Source: Pontibacter sp. E15-1 (GTDB lineage: Bacteria; Bacteroidota; Bacteroidia; Cytophagales; Hymenobacteraceae). From it: a DNA stretch of 64,000 nucleotides. The position numbers were made by a program, and so were the translations under genes. The stretch is taken from positions 80,318 to 144,317 of the forward strand of contig NZ_JAKVIR010000005.1 in assembly GCF_022601975.1 (NCBI RefSeq), written 5' to 3'. A model generated the notes under the pieces. The model had not been told where the DNA came from. It worked only from the letters and a program-made list of their open reading frames with translations, and searched no databases. This document shows positions 26,910-35,763 of this stretch, one piece after another (positions within the stretch are counted from its first letter, which is position 1; every line of letters begins with the position of its first letter).

Positions 26910-28006
26910 GGCAATTGCAGGGTTAGGTGTACCTTGTATTCGTTTTCGGGAGTCCGCTCGGTGATTTCCAGGGTATACTCGCCGGGGTAGAGCAGGTCAA
27001 GGCGGCGGCGCGTGTTGGCCAGCCCGATGCCGCTGCTTTCCTCCAGCACCACCCTTTTTTCGGGCAGCAGGGTGTTGCACACGTCCAACTGTAGCCGCTG
27101 CCCCTGCTGGCACAGCCCGATGTGGATGTGGCTGGGCAGCAAAGCGCTTACTCCGTGCTTAAACGCATTCTCCACAAAAGGGAGAAACAGCATCGGGGCC
27201 ACCGGCATGTCTTGTACCGTAGCCGGGGTGTCAAACGTCACGGTTACTTTCTCGGTCAGCCGCAGTTTCATCAGGTGCACGTAGTCGTGCAGAAACTCAA
27301 TCTCCTTGCTCAGCAGCGTTGTGCCCGACTGCGTCTCGTACAGTACGTAGCGCATCATCCGGGAGAGGGTATGGAGGGCCTCCCGCGCCGTCTCCACATT
27401 AATCATGGTGAGGGCGTAGATGCTGTGCAGGGTATTAAAAAAGAAGTGTGGGTTGATCTGCGCTTTGAGAAGCGACAGCTCGGAGCTGATGCGCTGCCGT
27501 TCCAGAAGCTGCCTGATCTCGGTGTCCTTCTGCCACTTCTGCACTGCCTTTATGCTTGTGCTCAGGCCCAGCACCAGCAAGGTGGCCAGCAACATGACGG
27601 GGCTTACATAAAAACGCGGTTTGTGCGTCGATACGGCCTCGCCGGGGTTAAAGGCCTTGTGCATGAGGGCGGGTATGTTGAGCCACGAATCAACGGCCAG
27701 GTTGAGCAGCAACGCCCCCACCACCGTGCCGAGCACCAACGCAATGTATACCCCCTCCCGGTTCTGAAAAAGGAACCGCGGCACCAGCACCTTTATGTTC
27801 AGGTAAAAAAGGCCGACCCACAGGCAGAACAGAACGCCCTGCTTCACCCAGAACTGCCTCGGCAGCACTACATCCCAGGCCAGGGGCTGGCACAGGAGCA
27901 GGAGGAGCCCGAGCAGCACCAGCAGGTGCGTGAGGGGGTATGCGTGACGGTAAAAAAAGGTATTGGGCATGCAGGATGTTTTTTTCTTGGCGTGAATAAG
28001 ATACAT
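26906..28006 (-). CDS. LytS/AlgZ-type membrane histidine kinase
   Basis: A 366-residue kinase. Four hydrophobic membrane segments lie at about 25-45, 57-75, 85-108 and 135-152. The His_kinase domain has the phospho-acceptor His187 in QINPHFFFNTL, and the ATPase part ends with ESSGIGLANTRRRL. Translation may start at 28006 or at the internal ATG at 27970; neither has a decisive ribosome site. It overlaps its response regulator by 4 bases. The module should respond to an envelope signal. Confidence 0.9.
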   Translation of the reverse strand: MYLIHAKKKTSCMPNTFFYRHAYPLTHLLVLLGLLLLLCQPLAWDVVLPRQFWVKQGVLFCLWVGLFYLNIKVLVPRFLFQNREGVYIALVLGTVVGALLLNLAVDSWLNIPALMHKAFNPGEAVSTHKPRFYVSPVMLLATLLVLGLSTSIKAVQKWQKDTEIRQLLERQRISSELSLLKAQINPHFFFNTLHSIYALTMINVETAREALHTLSRMMRYVLYETQSGTTLLSKEIEFLHDYVHLMKLRLTEKVTVTFDTPATVQDMPVAPMLFLPFVENAFKHGVSALLPSHIHIGLCQQGQRLQLDVCNTLLPEKRVVLEESSGIGLANTRRRLDLLYPGEYTLEITERTPENEYKVHLTLQLP

Positions 28007-28243
28007 AAATAATGCGCTTCTCTCACTAATACCTTTTTAATCTGCGGTTCTGCCCATTTCACCGACCGCTCCCGCCTGGTTTGCCTATGAGTCAGGTATT
28101 GTGGCGATGGCTGCCGGTGGCGGGTGCGCTATCGGCTCAAACCGCCCGTTGGTCGGTGTTCGGGGGCTGCCAATCTATTGCGTTTTTTTGTTCGATCCGG
28201 AAGTAGTTGCTTTGTTCAGTTTCTACGTGTAAAAAACATCGTC

Positions 28244-31201
28244 ATGAATAGATTGCTTCTCTTTATCGGTTTAACCTGCTTCAGTACATTCGCCGTTGCG
28301 CAAGCCCCCTCCCCCGCTGGGGCCAGGATGATCACCGCACCAGGCACAGCCAGCGGCACCGCCGGGTCCGCCTCCCAAAAAAGTGTGGCGGGTAGCATCA
28401 GCGGTACCGTGGTGGATGCCGCTACGAAGCAGGCCGTGCCCTATGCCACGATCGCACTGGTGAACCCCGCTACCAGCAAACCGGTAGACGGGACGATGGC
28501 CGACGAAAAGGGCAAATTCTCGCTGGGCAAAGTGCCCGAGGGTACCTACCGCCTGGCCATTTCCTTTATCGGCTACGACACCAAAACCATCGATGTGGCG
28601 ATTTCGGACCGGAACACCTCCCTCGACCTGGGCCAGATCGTGATCACCTCCGCGGCCAAGGCCTTGCAGGAGGTGGTGGTGGAAGGCCAGCGCGCCATGA
28701 TCGAGGAGAAAGTGGACCGCACCGTGTATAATGCCGAGAACGACGAATCGAACAAAGGCGGCGACGCAACCGACGTGCTCCGGAAAGTGCCCATGCTGTC
28801 CGTGGATCTGGACGGGAACGTGTCGATGCGCGGCAGCCAGAACATCAAAGTGCTCATCAACAACCGCCCCTCCACCATCACGGCGGGCAGCGTGGCCGAC
28901 GCCCTCAAGCAGATTCCCGCCGACATGATTAAGTCGGTGGAGGTGATCACTTCGCCTTCGGCGAAGTATGATGCGGAGGGCTCTGCCGGTATCATCAACA
29001 TCGTGACAAAGAAAAACACGCTGCGGGGCGGCTCCCTCAACATCGACACCGGGGTGGGCCTGCGCGGCACGAACCTGGGCCTGAATGGCAGCTACCGCAC
29101 CGGCAAAATGGGCTTCTCGCTGGGCGGCTTCGGCCGGGCGGGGTATAACACGCCGGGCAGCTTCGAGAACGAGCAGACGACGATGAACGGTGGTGAGGAA
29201 AACGTTCTCCGGCAGGAGGCTGACACGCGGAACAACATGATGTTCGGGCGCTATACCTTCGGATGGGACTACGACATCAACCCGAAAAACTACATCAACG
29301 CCTCGGTGCAGTACGGCTTGCGCAACGGCCATACCTTCCAGGACGCGCTCCGCACCAGCAAGTACCAGAGCGGTAGCCTGATGAGCAGCTCGGTTCGTGA
29401 TGTGGAGACCACCGATAACTCGGGCACCGTGGACGTGAACCTGAACTATACACATACCTTCCAGAAACCGCAGCAGGAATTCAGCATCCTGACGCAGTTT
29501 AGCCGCAACAACCGCACAAACGACTTCCTGAACGAGGTCTTCAACAGCGACGAGACGAGCATTGCCAGCAGGCTGAAAAACATTAACGAAAGCTTTAACC
29601 AGGAGTCTACCATCCAGCTGGACTATACCAACCCGATCGGCAAAAACCAGATGGTGGAGTTCGGCGGAAAGCAGATCATGCGCCAGGTAACCAGCGACTA
29701 TGACACTTATACCGCTCAGGGCTCCGAACCATTCATCAAATCTGAAGGAACGAACCTGAGCAACGTGTTCAACTACAACCAGAACATTTCGGCCGGGTAC
29801 TTTTCCTATACCCTCACCACGGCCAATTTTTACAGCGTGAAGGCAGGCGCCCGCTATGAGTATACCACCATCAACGCCGATTTTGATCAAAGTGCCGAGG
29901 AGGTGACGATCGATCCGTATGGCGTGCTGGTGCCGAGCATAAACCTGTCAAAGCGACTGAAGGATGGCAACACAGTGAAGCTTGCCTACAACCGCCGTAT
30001 TCAGCGTCCGTCATTGCAGTTCCTGAACCCGAACGTGCAGAACCCTAATCCTGCCCTGCGCACGGTGGGCAACCCGGAGTTGGACCCTGAGTTCACGAAC
30101 AACTATGAGCTCTCGTACAGCACCTACTTCAAGACCACTTCCCTCAATTTCTCCACCTTCGTCCGGACCACCAACAACTCGATACAGGCGGTGCGGAGCG
30201 AGGCCGAGGACGGCGTGCTGGAAACGTCTTACTTCAACATTGGCCAGGAGGAAGCCTACGGCGCGAGCGTGTTCGGGAGCATCAACCTGAGCAACAAGCT
30301 CACCCTGAACGGTGGAACGGACACCTACTACGCGGTGCTGAACAACAAGGTAAGCGACCCAGCCCAACGTGCGAGCAACAGCGGTTTGGTTTACAACATC
30401 CGGGCGATGGGAAATTATAACCTGGGGGAAGGCTGGGGCATCCAGGGATTCGGTTTCTACCGGGGCCGTCAGGTGCAGTTGCAGGGCCGCCAGGGAGGGT
30501 TCGGTATATACAGCCTGAACCTCAGAAAAGAATTTGACGAGCGAAGGGGCAGCATCGGTTTTGGGGCCGAGAACTTCCTGTCCAAGACCATACGAATCGA
30601 AAATGAATTCAACTCCCCCACCTTCAGTCAGACCAGCACCAACGTGCTGCACAACATGAACTTTAAGGTGAACTTCAGTTACCGCCTGGGCAAGCTGACC
30701 ACAGACGCCCCACGCAGAAGAAGAAAATCGGTGAGCAACGACGACCTAAAAGGCGGCGGTGACGGTGGCGGCCAGGATACAGGTGTGCAGCAGGGTGGCG
30801 CAGGCGCAGCTCCGGCCTCAGGTTTCAGAGCTCCGGCCGCACAGCCAGCCAGCCAGCAACGTCCGGCCACTGGTACAGCCCCGGCTACTCCGGCCACTGC
30901 CCAAGATTCGACAACAGCCAGCACACAAGGCCTGACCGGACGTTGGGAAGGCCAGATGGGAGAAAGAGCCATCACCCTGGACCTGGTAGCAGCAGGCACT
31001 GCCTTAACCGGCACACTACAGACTCCCATGGGGCAGTTGCCTTTATCGGATGGTATAATTGACGGGGATACGTTCTCCTTTGCCGTCGACATGCGCGGAA
31101 ACAAGGTGCCCTACAAGGGTAAAATCGAAGGAGCGCAGGTATACCTGTCCACAGAGTTCCAGGGCAGGCCGGTGGAAATGACGCTGCAGCGGGCGAAGTA
31201 A
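28244..31201 (+). CDS. Outer-membrane beta-barrel receptor with C-terminal extra domain
   Basis: A 985-residue secreted protein. The signal peptide MNRLLLFIGLTCFSTFAVAQA (start chosen at 28244) is followed by a low-complexity linker, a carboxypeptidase-regulatory-like beta domain (about 45-130; 'GTVVDAATKQAVPYATIAL'), a plug-like domain with ALKQIPADMIKSVEVITSPSAKYDAEG near 215-245, and an outer-membrane barrel to about residue 820. Unusually, the barrel is followed by an RRRRKS stretch, an Ala/Pro/Gln/Thr-rich linker (about 830-895) and a small beta domain (about 897-985). The family imports or senses large substrates with TonB help. It is divergent from the LytS/LytTR pair. Confidence 0.9.
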   Translation: MNRLLLFIGLTCFSTFAVAQAPSPAGARMITAPGTASGTAGSASQKSVAGSISGTVVDAATKQAVPYATIALVNPATSKPVDGTMADEKGKFSLGKVPEGTYRLAISFIGYDTKTIDVAISDRNTSLDLGQIVITSAAKALQEVVVEGQRAMIEEKVDRTVYNAENDESNKGGDATDVLRKVPMLSVDLDGNVSMRGSQNIKVLINNRPSTITAGSVADALKQIPADMIKSVEVITSPSAKYDAEGSAGIINIVTKKNTLRGGSLNIDTGVGLRGTNLGLNGSYRTGKMGFSLGGFGRAGYNTPGSFENEQTTMNGGEENVLRQEADTRNNMMFGRYTFGWDYDINPKNYINASVQYGLRNGHTFQDALRTSKYQSGSLMSSSVRDVETTDNSGTVDVNLNYTHTFQKPQQEFSILTQFSRNNRTNDFLNEVFNSDETSIASRLKNINESFNQESTIQLDYTNPIGKNQMVEFGGKQIMRQVTSDYDTYTAQGSEPFIKSEGTNLSNVFNYNQNISAGYFSYTLTTANFYSVKAGARYEYTTINADFDQSAEEVTIDPYGVLVPSINLSKRLKDGNTVKLAYNRRIQRPSLQFLNPNVQNPNPALRTVGNPELDPEFTNNYELSYSTYFKTTSLNFSTFVRTTNNSIQAVRSEAEDGVLETSYFNIGQEEAYGASVFGSINLSNKLTLNGGTDTYYAVLNNKVSDPAQRASNSGLVYNIRAMGNYNLGEGWGIQGFGFYRGRQVQLQGRQGGFGIYSLNLRKEFDERRGSIGFGAENFLSKTIRIENEFNSPTFSQTSTNVLHNMNFKVNFSYRLGKLTTDAPRRRRKSVSNDDLKGGGDGGGQDTGVQQGGAGAAPASGFRAPAAQPASQQRPATGTAPATPATAQDSTTASTQGLTGRWEGQMGERAITLDLVAAGTALTGTLQTPMGQLPLSDGIIDGDTFSFAVDMRGNKVPYKGKIEGAQVYLSTEFQGRPVEMTLQRAK

Positions 31202-31492
31202 ATTAAGAGAAATAGCGTAGAGCAGTTTCTAGCCATAGAGGATATTCTGCTGTCAGAACAAAGCAAAATGATTCCCAGTTTTTCCGGGAGGCACCTTGTA
31301 TATTTCCGGTGCCACGTCAGTGGCAGCCGTTAGGCAGGAAATGTACACAGTGCCGAGCGGGAAAACGCGCCCCAGCGGGCGTGGAGCGCAAAGCAGGCTA
31401 TGAAATAAGACTGTTCCAGTTTAGAAATAAACGCGATATTCCCGAGTCCACATTATGTATCAAATCAATCCTAAACCTTAAACTTAACCGGT

Positions 31493-32173
31493 ATGAAAAA
31501 CTGTCCTGCATTTTTAGGCACACTGGCACTGGCCACACTGCTTTGCACCCCACCGGCCACGGCAGCCGAAACTCCCACTACCTCCGACGCCACGGAGGTG
31601 CGGGCAGCTTCGACCCTAGCCGTAAACACAGCCGAAAGCTCCATGACCTGGAACGCCAAAAAGTTTGGGGGCGCGCATACCGGCACAGTGAAACTGGCCA
31701 GTGGCACGCTTGCCGTGAACGGGAACAAACTGGTGGGTGGCAGCTTTGCGATTGACATGGCCTCGATTGACAACACCGACATCACCAACGCTGACTTCAA
31801 CAAAAAGCTGACAGACCACCTGAAATCGGAGGATTTCTTTTCTGTGGAGAAACACCCCACTTCCACCTTTAAAATCACGAAGGTGCAGCCCGTGGCAAAC
31901 GCCAAAGCCGGCGAAGCCAACTATACCCTCACCGGCGACCTCACCATTAAGGGGATCACGAACCCTGTTACCTTCCCGGCCGTGGTGCGCATCGATGGCA
32001 AGTCGGCGGTGGCTACGGCGCAGATTGCCCTGGACCGCACCAAATGGGACGTGAAGTACCGCTCCGGACTATTGGGCACGGCGGCAGACAAAGTTATTGA
32101 CGACGAGTTTAACGTGGACCTGCGCCTGGTGGCGGGCACAGACAGCCAAACAGCGGAAACTAAGATGAAGTAA
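31493..32173 (+). CDS. YceI-family periplasmic protein
   Basis: A 226-residue protein with a signal peptide (MKNCPAFLGTLALATLLCTPPATAA). The mature part is the YceI lipocalin-like barrel: STLAVNTAESSMTWNAKKFGG at the start, then GTLAVNGNKLVGGSFAIDMASI, HLKSEDFFSVEKHPTSTFKI, and LTIKGITNPVTFPA. YceI proteins bind isoprenoid lipids such as polyprenyl chains in the periplasm. No isoprenoid gene is adjacent. The 291-base gap before it (31202-31492) shows only a weak 6-base hairpin at 31290-31313. Confidence 0.9.
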   Translation: MKNCPAFLGTLALATLLCTPPATAAETPTTSDATEVRAASTLAVNTAESSMTWNAKKFGGAHTGTVKLASGTLAVNGNKLVGGSFAIDMASIDNTDITNADFNKKLTDHLKSEDFFSVEKHPTSTFKITKVQPVANAKAGEANYTLTGDLTIKGITNPVTFPAVVRIDGKSAVATAQIALDRTKWDVKYRSGLLGTAADKVIDDEFNVDLRLVAGTDSQTAETKMK

Positions 32174-32247
32174 ATCAGGCCATTGCAGGTAAACACCTCG
32201 TATTGATGAAGTAGGGATCGTATCAAAATCACAAAAAACCGAGACAA

Positions 32248-32838
32248 ATGCACTTCACGAGACGCCGCTTTTTTGTAATGATCGCCGCATTGCCACTACT
32301 GGGCCTGGTTCCGGCACGTTTCTTCTACAAGCGGAAGGAGCTGCTGGAGCCCACTCCGGAGTGTGATGATCATGATACGCCCACTCCCTCCCAAACCGAA
32401 GGCCCCTTTTATACCCCCCGCTCCCCGGAGCGAAGCAACCTCCGTGAGAAAGGCATGAAAGGCACTGCCCTTGTGCTTACGGGGCAGGTACTGGACACCC
32501 GCTGCCAGCCCGTGGCCGGGGCCTTGCTAGACTGGTGGCACGCCGACGCCGCCGGCCACTACGACAACGATGGGTATAAACTGCGCGGCCATCATTATAC
32601 CGATGCCGAGGGTCGCTTCCGGCTGGAAACAATTGTGCCCGGGGTATACACCGGCCGCACCCGCCATTTTCATGTGAAGGTGAAAGGCCCCAACACCCCG
32701 CTGCTCACCACCCAACTCTACTTCCCGGGCGAGCCAGCCAACGAGCGTGACTATATCTTCAAACCCGCCCTCCTAATGAGTATGTCGGAAGAGGCTGACG
32801 CGCGGAAAGCAAGTTATACCTTCGTGCTGAAGGCATAG
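32248..32838 (+). CDS. Exported intradiol ring-cleavage dioxygenase
   Basis: A 196-residue non-heme Fe(III) dioxygenase that would open catechol or related rings. The candidate ligands are Tyr105 in GHYDNDG, Tyr134 in PGVYTGRTR, His140 and His142 in RHFHVKV, so the active site is complete. The family opening TEGPFYTPRSPERSNL is at 50-65. The N-terminus MHFTRRRFFVMIAALPLLGL is Tat-like (twin or triple Arg before a hydrophobic core), so the enzyme should act outside the cytoplasm. Secreted intradiol dioxygenases are common in Bacteroidota, though their substrates are little known. No other aromatic-degradation gene is nearby. Confidence 0.88.
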   Translation: MHFTRRRFFVMIAALPLLGLVPARFFYKRKELLEPTPECDDHDTPTPSQTEGPFYTPRSPERSNLREKGMKGTALVLTGQVLDTRCQPVAGALLDWWHADAAGHYDNDGYKLRGHHYTDAEGRFRLETIVPGVYTGRTRHFHVKVKGPNTPLLTTQLYFPGEPANERDYIFKPALLMSMSEEADARKASYTFVLKA

Positions 32839-32921
32839 CTGATTTGACGGTTTCCCATACCTGAGAAAAAATTTAACGTGCTATTCGACCCCGGACTCAA
32901 CTGGTTTACGCCAGGTTGGCT

Positions 32922-32929
32922 TACCTTCG
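32922..32929 (+). promoter_or_regulatory. Candidate -7 box directly before a start codon
   Basis: TACCTTCG resembles the TAnnTTTG box and ends only 4 bases before the ATG at 32934. If used, the transcript would be leaderless or nearly so. No clear -33 box is seen. Confidence 0.3.
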
Positions 32930-32933
32930 TGCT

Positions 32934-33278
32934 ATGGAAAAACGAGGCACCTGGACAAAAGACGAGGAAGGTTACATGACGTTTGACAGACCGGAATTGC
33001 AACGACTGTATGAAACAGTAACGGACAGCTACCACCGCGTGTACAACCGCTACCTGGAGGAGGAAGATGACGATGATGCCTACTACAAAGCGTTAGCAGA
33101 TGGGTATGAAATGGTGACAGACTACAAAACCATCGACGGTAACGAGGAGTTTGTAACCAGCTATACCACTCCCACACACGTGGCCGATATCTGGTATGGG
33201 TTTGATGAATACACCAGCAAGCGGGTTTATACCAGTGGCTTCATCCGGATCACGGACAAAGCTATTGCGGAAGAATAA
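32934..33278 (+). CDS. Small acidic hypothetical protein
   Basis: A 114-residue soluble protein, very acidic near residues 40-50 (EEEDDDDAYY) and rich in Tyr and Thr. No signal peptide, membrane segment or known motif. The ATG at 32934 was chosen; a TTG six codons upstream (32916) is also in frame but overlaps the candidate -7 box. Only 12 bases separate its stop from the convergent glycosidase gene. Confidence 0.6.
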   Translation: MEKRGTWTKDEEGYMTFDRPELQRLYETVTDSYHRVYNRYLEEEDDDDAYYKALADGYEMVTDYKTIDGNEEFVTSYTTPTHVADIWYGFDEYTSKRVYTSGFIRITDKAIAEE

Positions 33279-33290
33279 GGGAGCTAGCCC

Positions 33291-34493
33291 TCAGTGTTTC
33301 TTTTCTGAAAGAGCACGACGAACCATCTCCTGTGCCCTGACCAATGCCTCGGCATAGGGCACGTACAGAATGCGCGACGGAAGCTCACCGGGCTCATCTT
33401 CGGCATCCCAGAGCCCTGCCTTGTGCCATGGGGTAAGGTGGTCCCAGTCGGGGCGATCAATGATTGGGTATAGGCAGGCTCCCCACAAGGGTATGCCAGC
33501 GGCAATCACGGCTGCACACTCTCGTCCGATCGACTGTATCCATTCCGGCCGGTCAATACCTGGGTGGCTCGTTTCGGTGAGGGCGATGGGCTTGCTATAG
33601 CGCTCGTACGCTTCCCGCAGCAAGCTTCTGAGGGGTTTGAAACGCGGGTCTTCCGGTTCGTTTTTCCAGTTGAGGAACTCATGCGTGTCCGAAGTCCACT
33701 GGTTGTCATAGTAATAGTTAAAGCCCAGTATATCCATTAAGTCCGGGGAGCCGCCCAGCTCGGGGCACATGCGCCCGCTGAGGATGTCTGTGGCCTGAAA
33801 CTGCACCTCGTGCGCCTGCCTTGCCGCCGCAATATCCTCAAAAGAGGCTCCCAGAGGCGGCGAAACATGTATGAGGGGCTCCGTGGTTAAGATACAGATG
33901 GTTGGGTCTACTTCCCGGATCGCGGCTACCCCCTCTATATAGGCCCGCATCAGCCCATACTTCACTTCCCAACCTTGGCGGGTGCAATATGGAGAGGTGC
34001 CCCGCACATCGCCGCCAAGCCAGGAGATAAAGCTCACCTCATTGATTGGCGTGACGATCAACATATCGTCTGGGCAAAGGGAGCGGTAGAATAGCGCGAA
34101 AGCCCGGCACAGGGCCGCAAAGCGGCGCGCAAACATGGGGTGCAGTGGCGTCAGGTCGTCCGGATACCCGAAATGGCACAAGTCCCATACCTGCTGCACG
34201 CCAAGTTCTTTTCCCTGCGCCAGCATATAGGCCACCGTAGACCAGTCATACTGATAAGGAGATCTCTCGACCTGGCTCCAGCGTATCCCCTCCCGCACCG
34301 TTTTGATGTGAAAGGGTGCCAGCTCCGTATAATCCTGCCGCAACAGCTGCAGATGCCCGGTCAGGGTCAGGAAATCCACGCGGTGGCCAAAGGCATTCAG
34401 GTGATCGGTACACTCGTAGCCCGCCATCCAAAACGACCGGAAAGGGTTTTCAGGCACAGAAGCAGCAGACAGTAAGCCTGTAACAGGCATCAT
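33291..34493 (-). CDS. GH1-like glycosidase, cytosolic
   Basis: A 400-residue TIM-barrel glycosidase distantly related to GH1. The acid/base Glu152 lies in TPINEVSF (GH1 'NEP' region) and the likely nucleophile Glu307 in ALTETSH (GH1 'TENG' region), so both catalytic residues are kept. The start is MAGYECTDH near 23-31. There is no signal peptide. It is the third gene of a leftward operon: glycosyltransferase, UDP-galactopyranose mutase, then this gene, with gaps of 31 and 45 bases. The substrate is unknown, but the context implies a sugar chain with galactofuranose. Confidence 0.78.
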   Translation of the reverse strand: MMPVTGLLSAASVPENPFRSFWMAGYECTDHLNAFGHRVDFLTLTGHLQLLRQDYTELAPFHIKTVREGIRWSQVERSPYQYDWSTVAYMLAQGKELGVQQVWDLCHFGYPDDLTPLHPMFARRFAALCRAFALFYRSLCPDDMLIVTPINEVSFISWLGGDVRGTSPYCTRQGWEVKYGLMRAYIEGVAAIREVDPTICILTTEPLIHVSPPLGASFEDIAAARQAHEVQFQATDILSGRMCPELGGSPDLMDILGFNYYYDNQWTSDTHEFLNWKNEPEDPRFKPLRSLLREAYERYSKPIALTETSHPGIDRPEWIQSIGRECAAVIAAGIPLWGACLYPIIDRPDWDHLTPWHKAGLWDAEDEPGELPSRILYVPYAEALVRAQEMVRRALSEKKH

Positions 34494-34538
34494 AAACGTT
34501 GAATCAAAATAATACAGTAAGGAGTTGGCTGTACCTGA

Positions 34539-35732
34539 TTAATGCTTGCCATTCAGTTGCCCTCCGGCAGTTATTGCCGACCCTAAAACCTGCTTTATAC
34601 CATTTGCCCCGAGCACGAAATTCGTTTCAGGCAATTGCTCGGGCGCATCGGCCAGCTTTTTGTACAGTGTGAGCGCCTGGGCCACCACCTGATCCATGTT
34701 ATAGTATTTATACGTGGCCAGCCTGCCTACAAAATGCACCCCTGTGGTCTCATCTGCCAGCTTCTTGTACTTATTGTAGATCGCGGCATTCTCCACACGC
34801 GGCACTGGGTAATACGGGTCTCCCTCTGCGCGCGGAAACTCATACACCACACTTGTTTTGTGATGCTCCTGCCCTGTCAGGTACTTAAATTCCGTGATAC
34901 GGGTATAAGCCTGCTCGTTGGGGTAATTAACCACGGCTGCGGGCAGATGCTGGGCCTTGTCGAGGGTCTCGTGCTTGAACTCCAGCGAGCGGTAAGGCAG
35001 TTTGCCATAAATAAAGTCGAAGTACTCATCTACCGGCCCCGTGTAAATCATCTCCCGGAACGGAATCATCTCTACGATTTCATGGTAATCGGTGTTGAGC
35101 ATCACCTTGATGTTGGGATGCGCCAGCATTTTCTCGAACATGGCGGTATAACCGTGCAGCGGCATGGCCTGAAACGTGTCAGTGAAGTAGCGATCGTCGC
35201 GGTTGGTGCGCACCGGCACCCGCGATGTCACAGACTTGTCGAGTTCCGAAGGATCCATACCCCATTGCTTTCGGGTATAGTTCCGGAAAAACTTCTCATA
35301 GAGTTCCCGCCCCACTTTACTCACCACCACATCCTCTGAGGTTTTGACAACGGGAATGTTTTCGGCTACCGACTTAAAAAAGGCGTCCACTTCAAAAGAA
35401 GTCAGTTGCAGTCCGTACAGCTTGTTGATCGTGTCCATGTTGATGGGCATGGGCACTAACTGGCCGTCAACGCTGGCTAGCACCCGGTGCTCGTAGGGGC
35501 GCCACGGTGTAAACTGAGACAGGTAGTCGAAAACGTCCCTGGAGTTGGTATGGAAAATATGCGGCCCATATTTATGCACCAGGATGCCCTCTTCGTTATA
35601 GTGATCGTAGGCGTTGCCGCCTATATGGGGCCGCTTGTCTATGATCAGCACCTTTTTATTGCATTGCGTTGCAAGCCGCTCGGCCAGCACACTTCCGGCG
35701 AAGCCAGCCCCTACTATCAGATAATCAAACAT
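34539..35732 (-). CDS. glf: UDP-galactopyranose mutase
   Basis: Converts UDP-galactopyranose to UDP-galactofuranose with a reduced flavin. The FAD motif GAGFAGSV is at 8-15, followed by DKRPHIGGNAYD (33-44) and HKYGPHIFHT (53-62). The mutase landmarks YTRITEFKYLTGQ and YPVPRVENA are in the C-terminal half. The 397-residue length is normal. It lies between a glycosyltransferase and a GH1-like gene, so the unit probably makes a galactofuranose-containing glycan. Confidence 0.93.
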   Translation of the reverse strand: MFDYLIVGAGFAGSVLAERLATQCNKKVLIIDKRPHIGGNAYDHYNEEGILVHKYGPHIFHTNSRDVFDYLSQFTPWRPYEHRVLASVDGQLVPMPINMDTINKLYGLQLTSFEVDAFFKSVAENIPVVKTSEDVVVSKVGRELYEKFFRNYTRKQWGMDPSELDKSVTSRVPVRTNRDDRYFTDTFQAMPLHGYTAMFEKMLAHPNIKVMLNTDYHEIVEMIPFREMIYTGPVDEYFDFIYGKLPYRSLEFKHETLDKAQHLPAAVVNYPNEQAYTRITEFKYLTGQEHHKTSVVYEFPRAEGDPYYPVPRVENAAIYNKYKKLADETTGVHFVGRLATYKYYNMDQVVAQALTLYKKLADAPEQLPETNFVLGANGIKQVLGSAITAGGQLNGKH

Positions 35733-35763
35733 TATTCTTCCTCGAATTTTTAAAAACCACTAC

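Noticed and set aside
28271..29890. 539-codon open frame antisense to the outer-membrane receptor gene
   Set aside because: The plus-strand gene has a signal peptide and clear receptor domains. Long antisense frames are common opposite GC-rich genes, and this one is rich in His, Val and Gly with no known motif.
31290..31313. GGCACC/GGTGCC hairpin after the receptor gene
   Set aside because: Only a 6-base stem with a 12-base loop and no T run; too weak to call a terminator.
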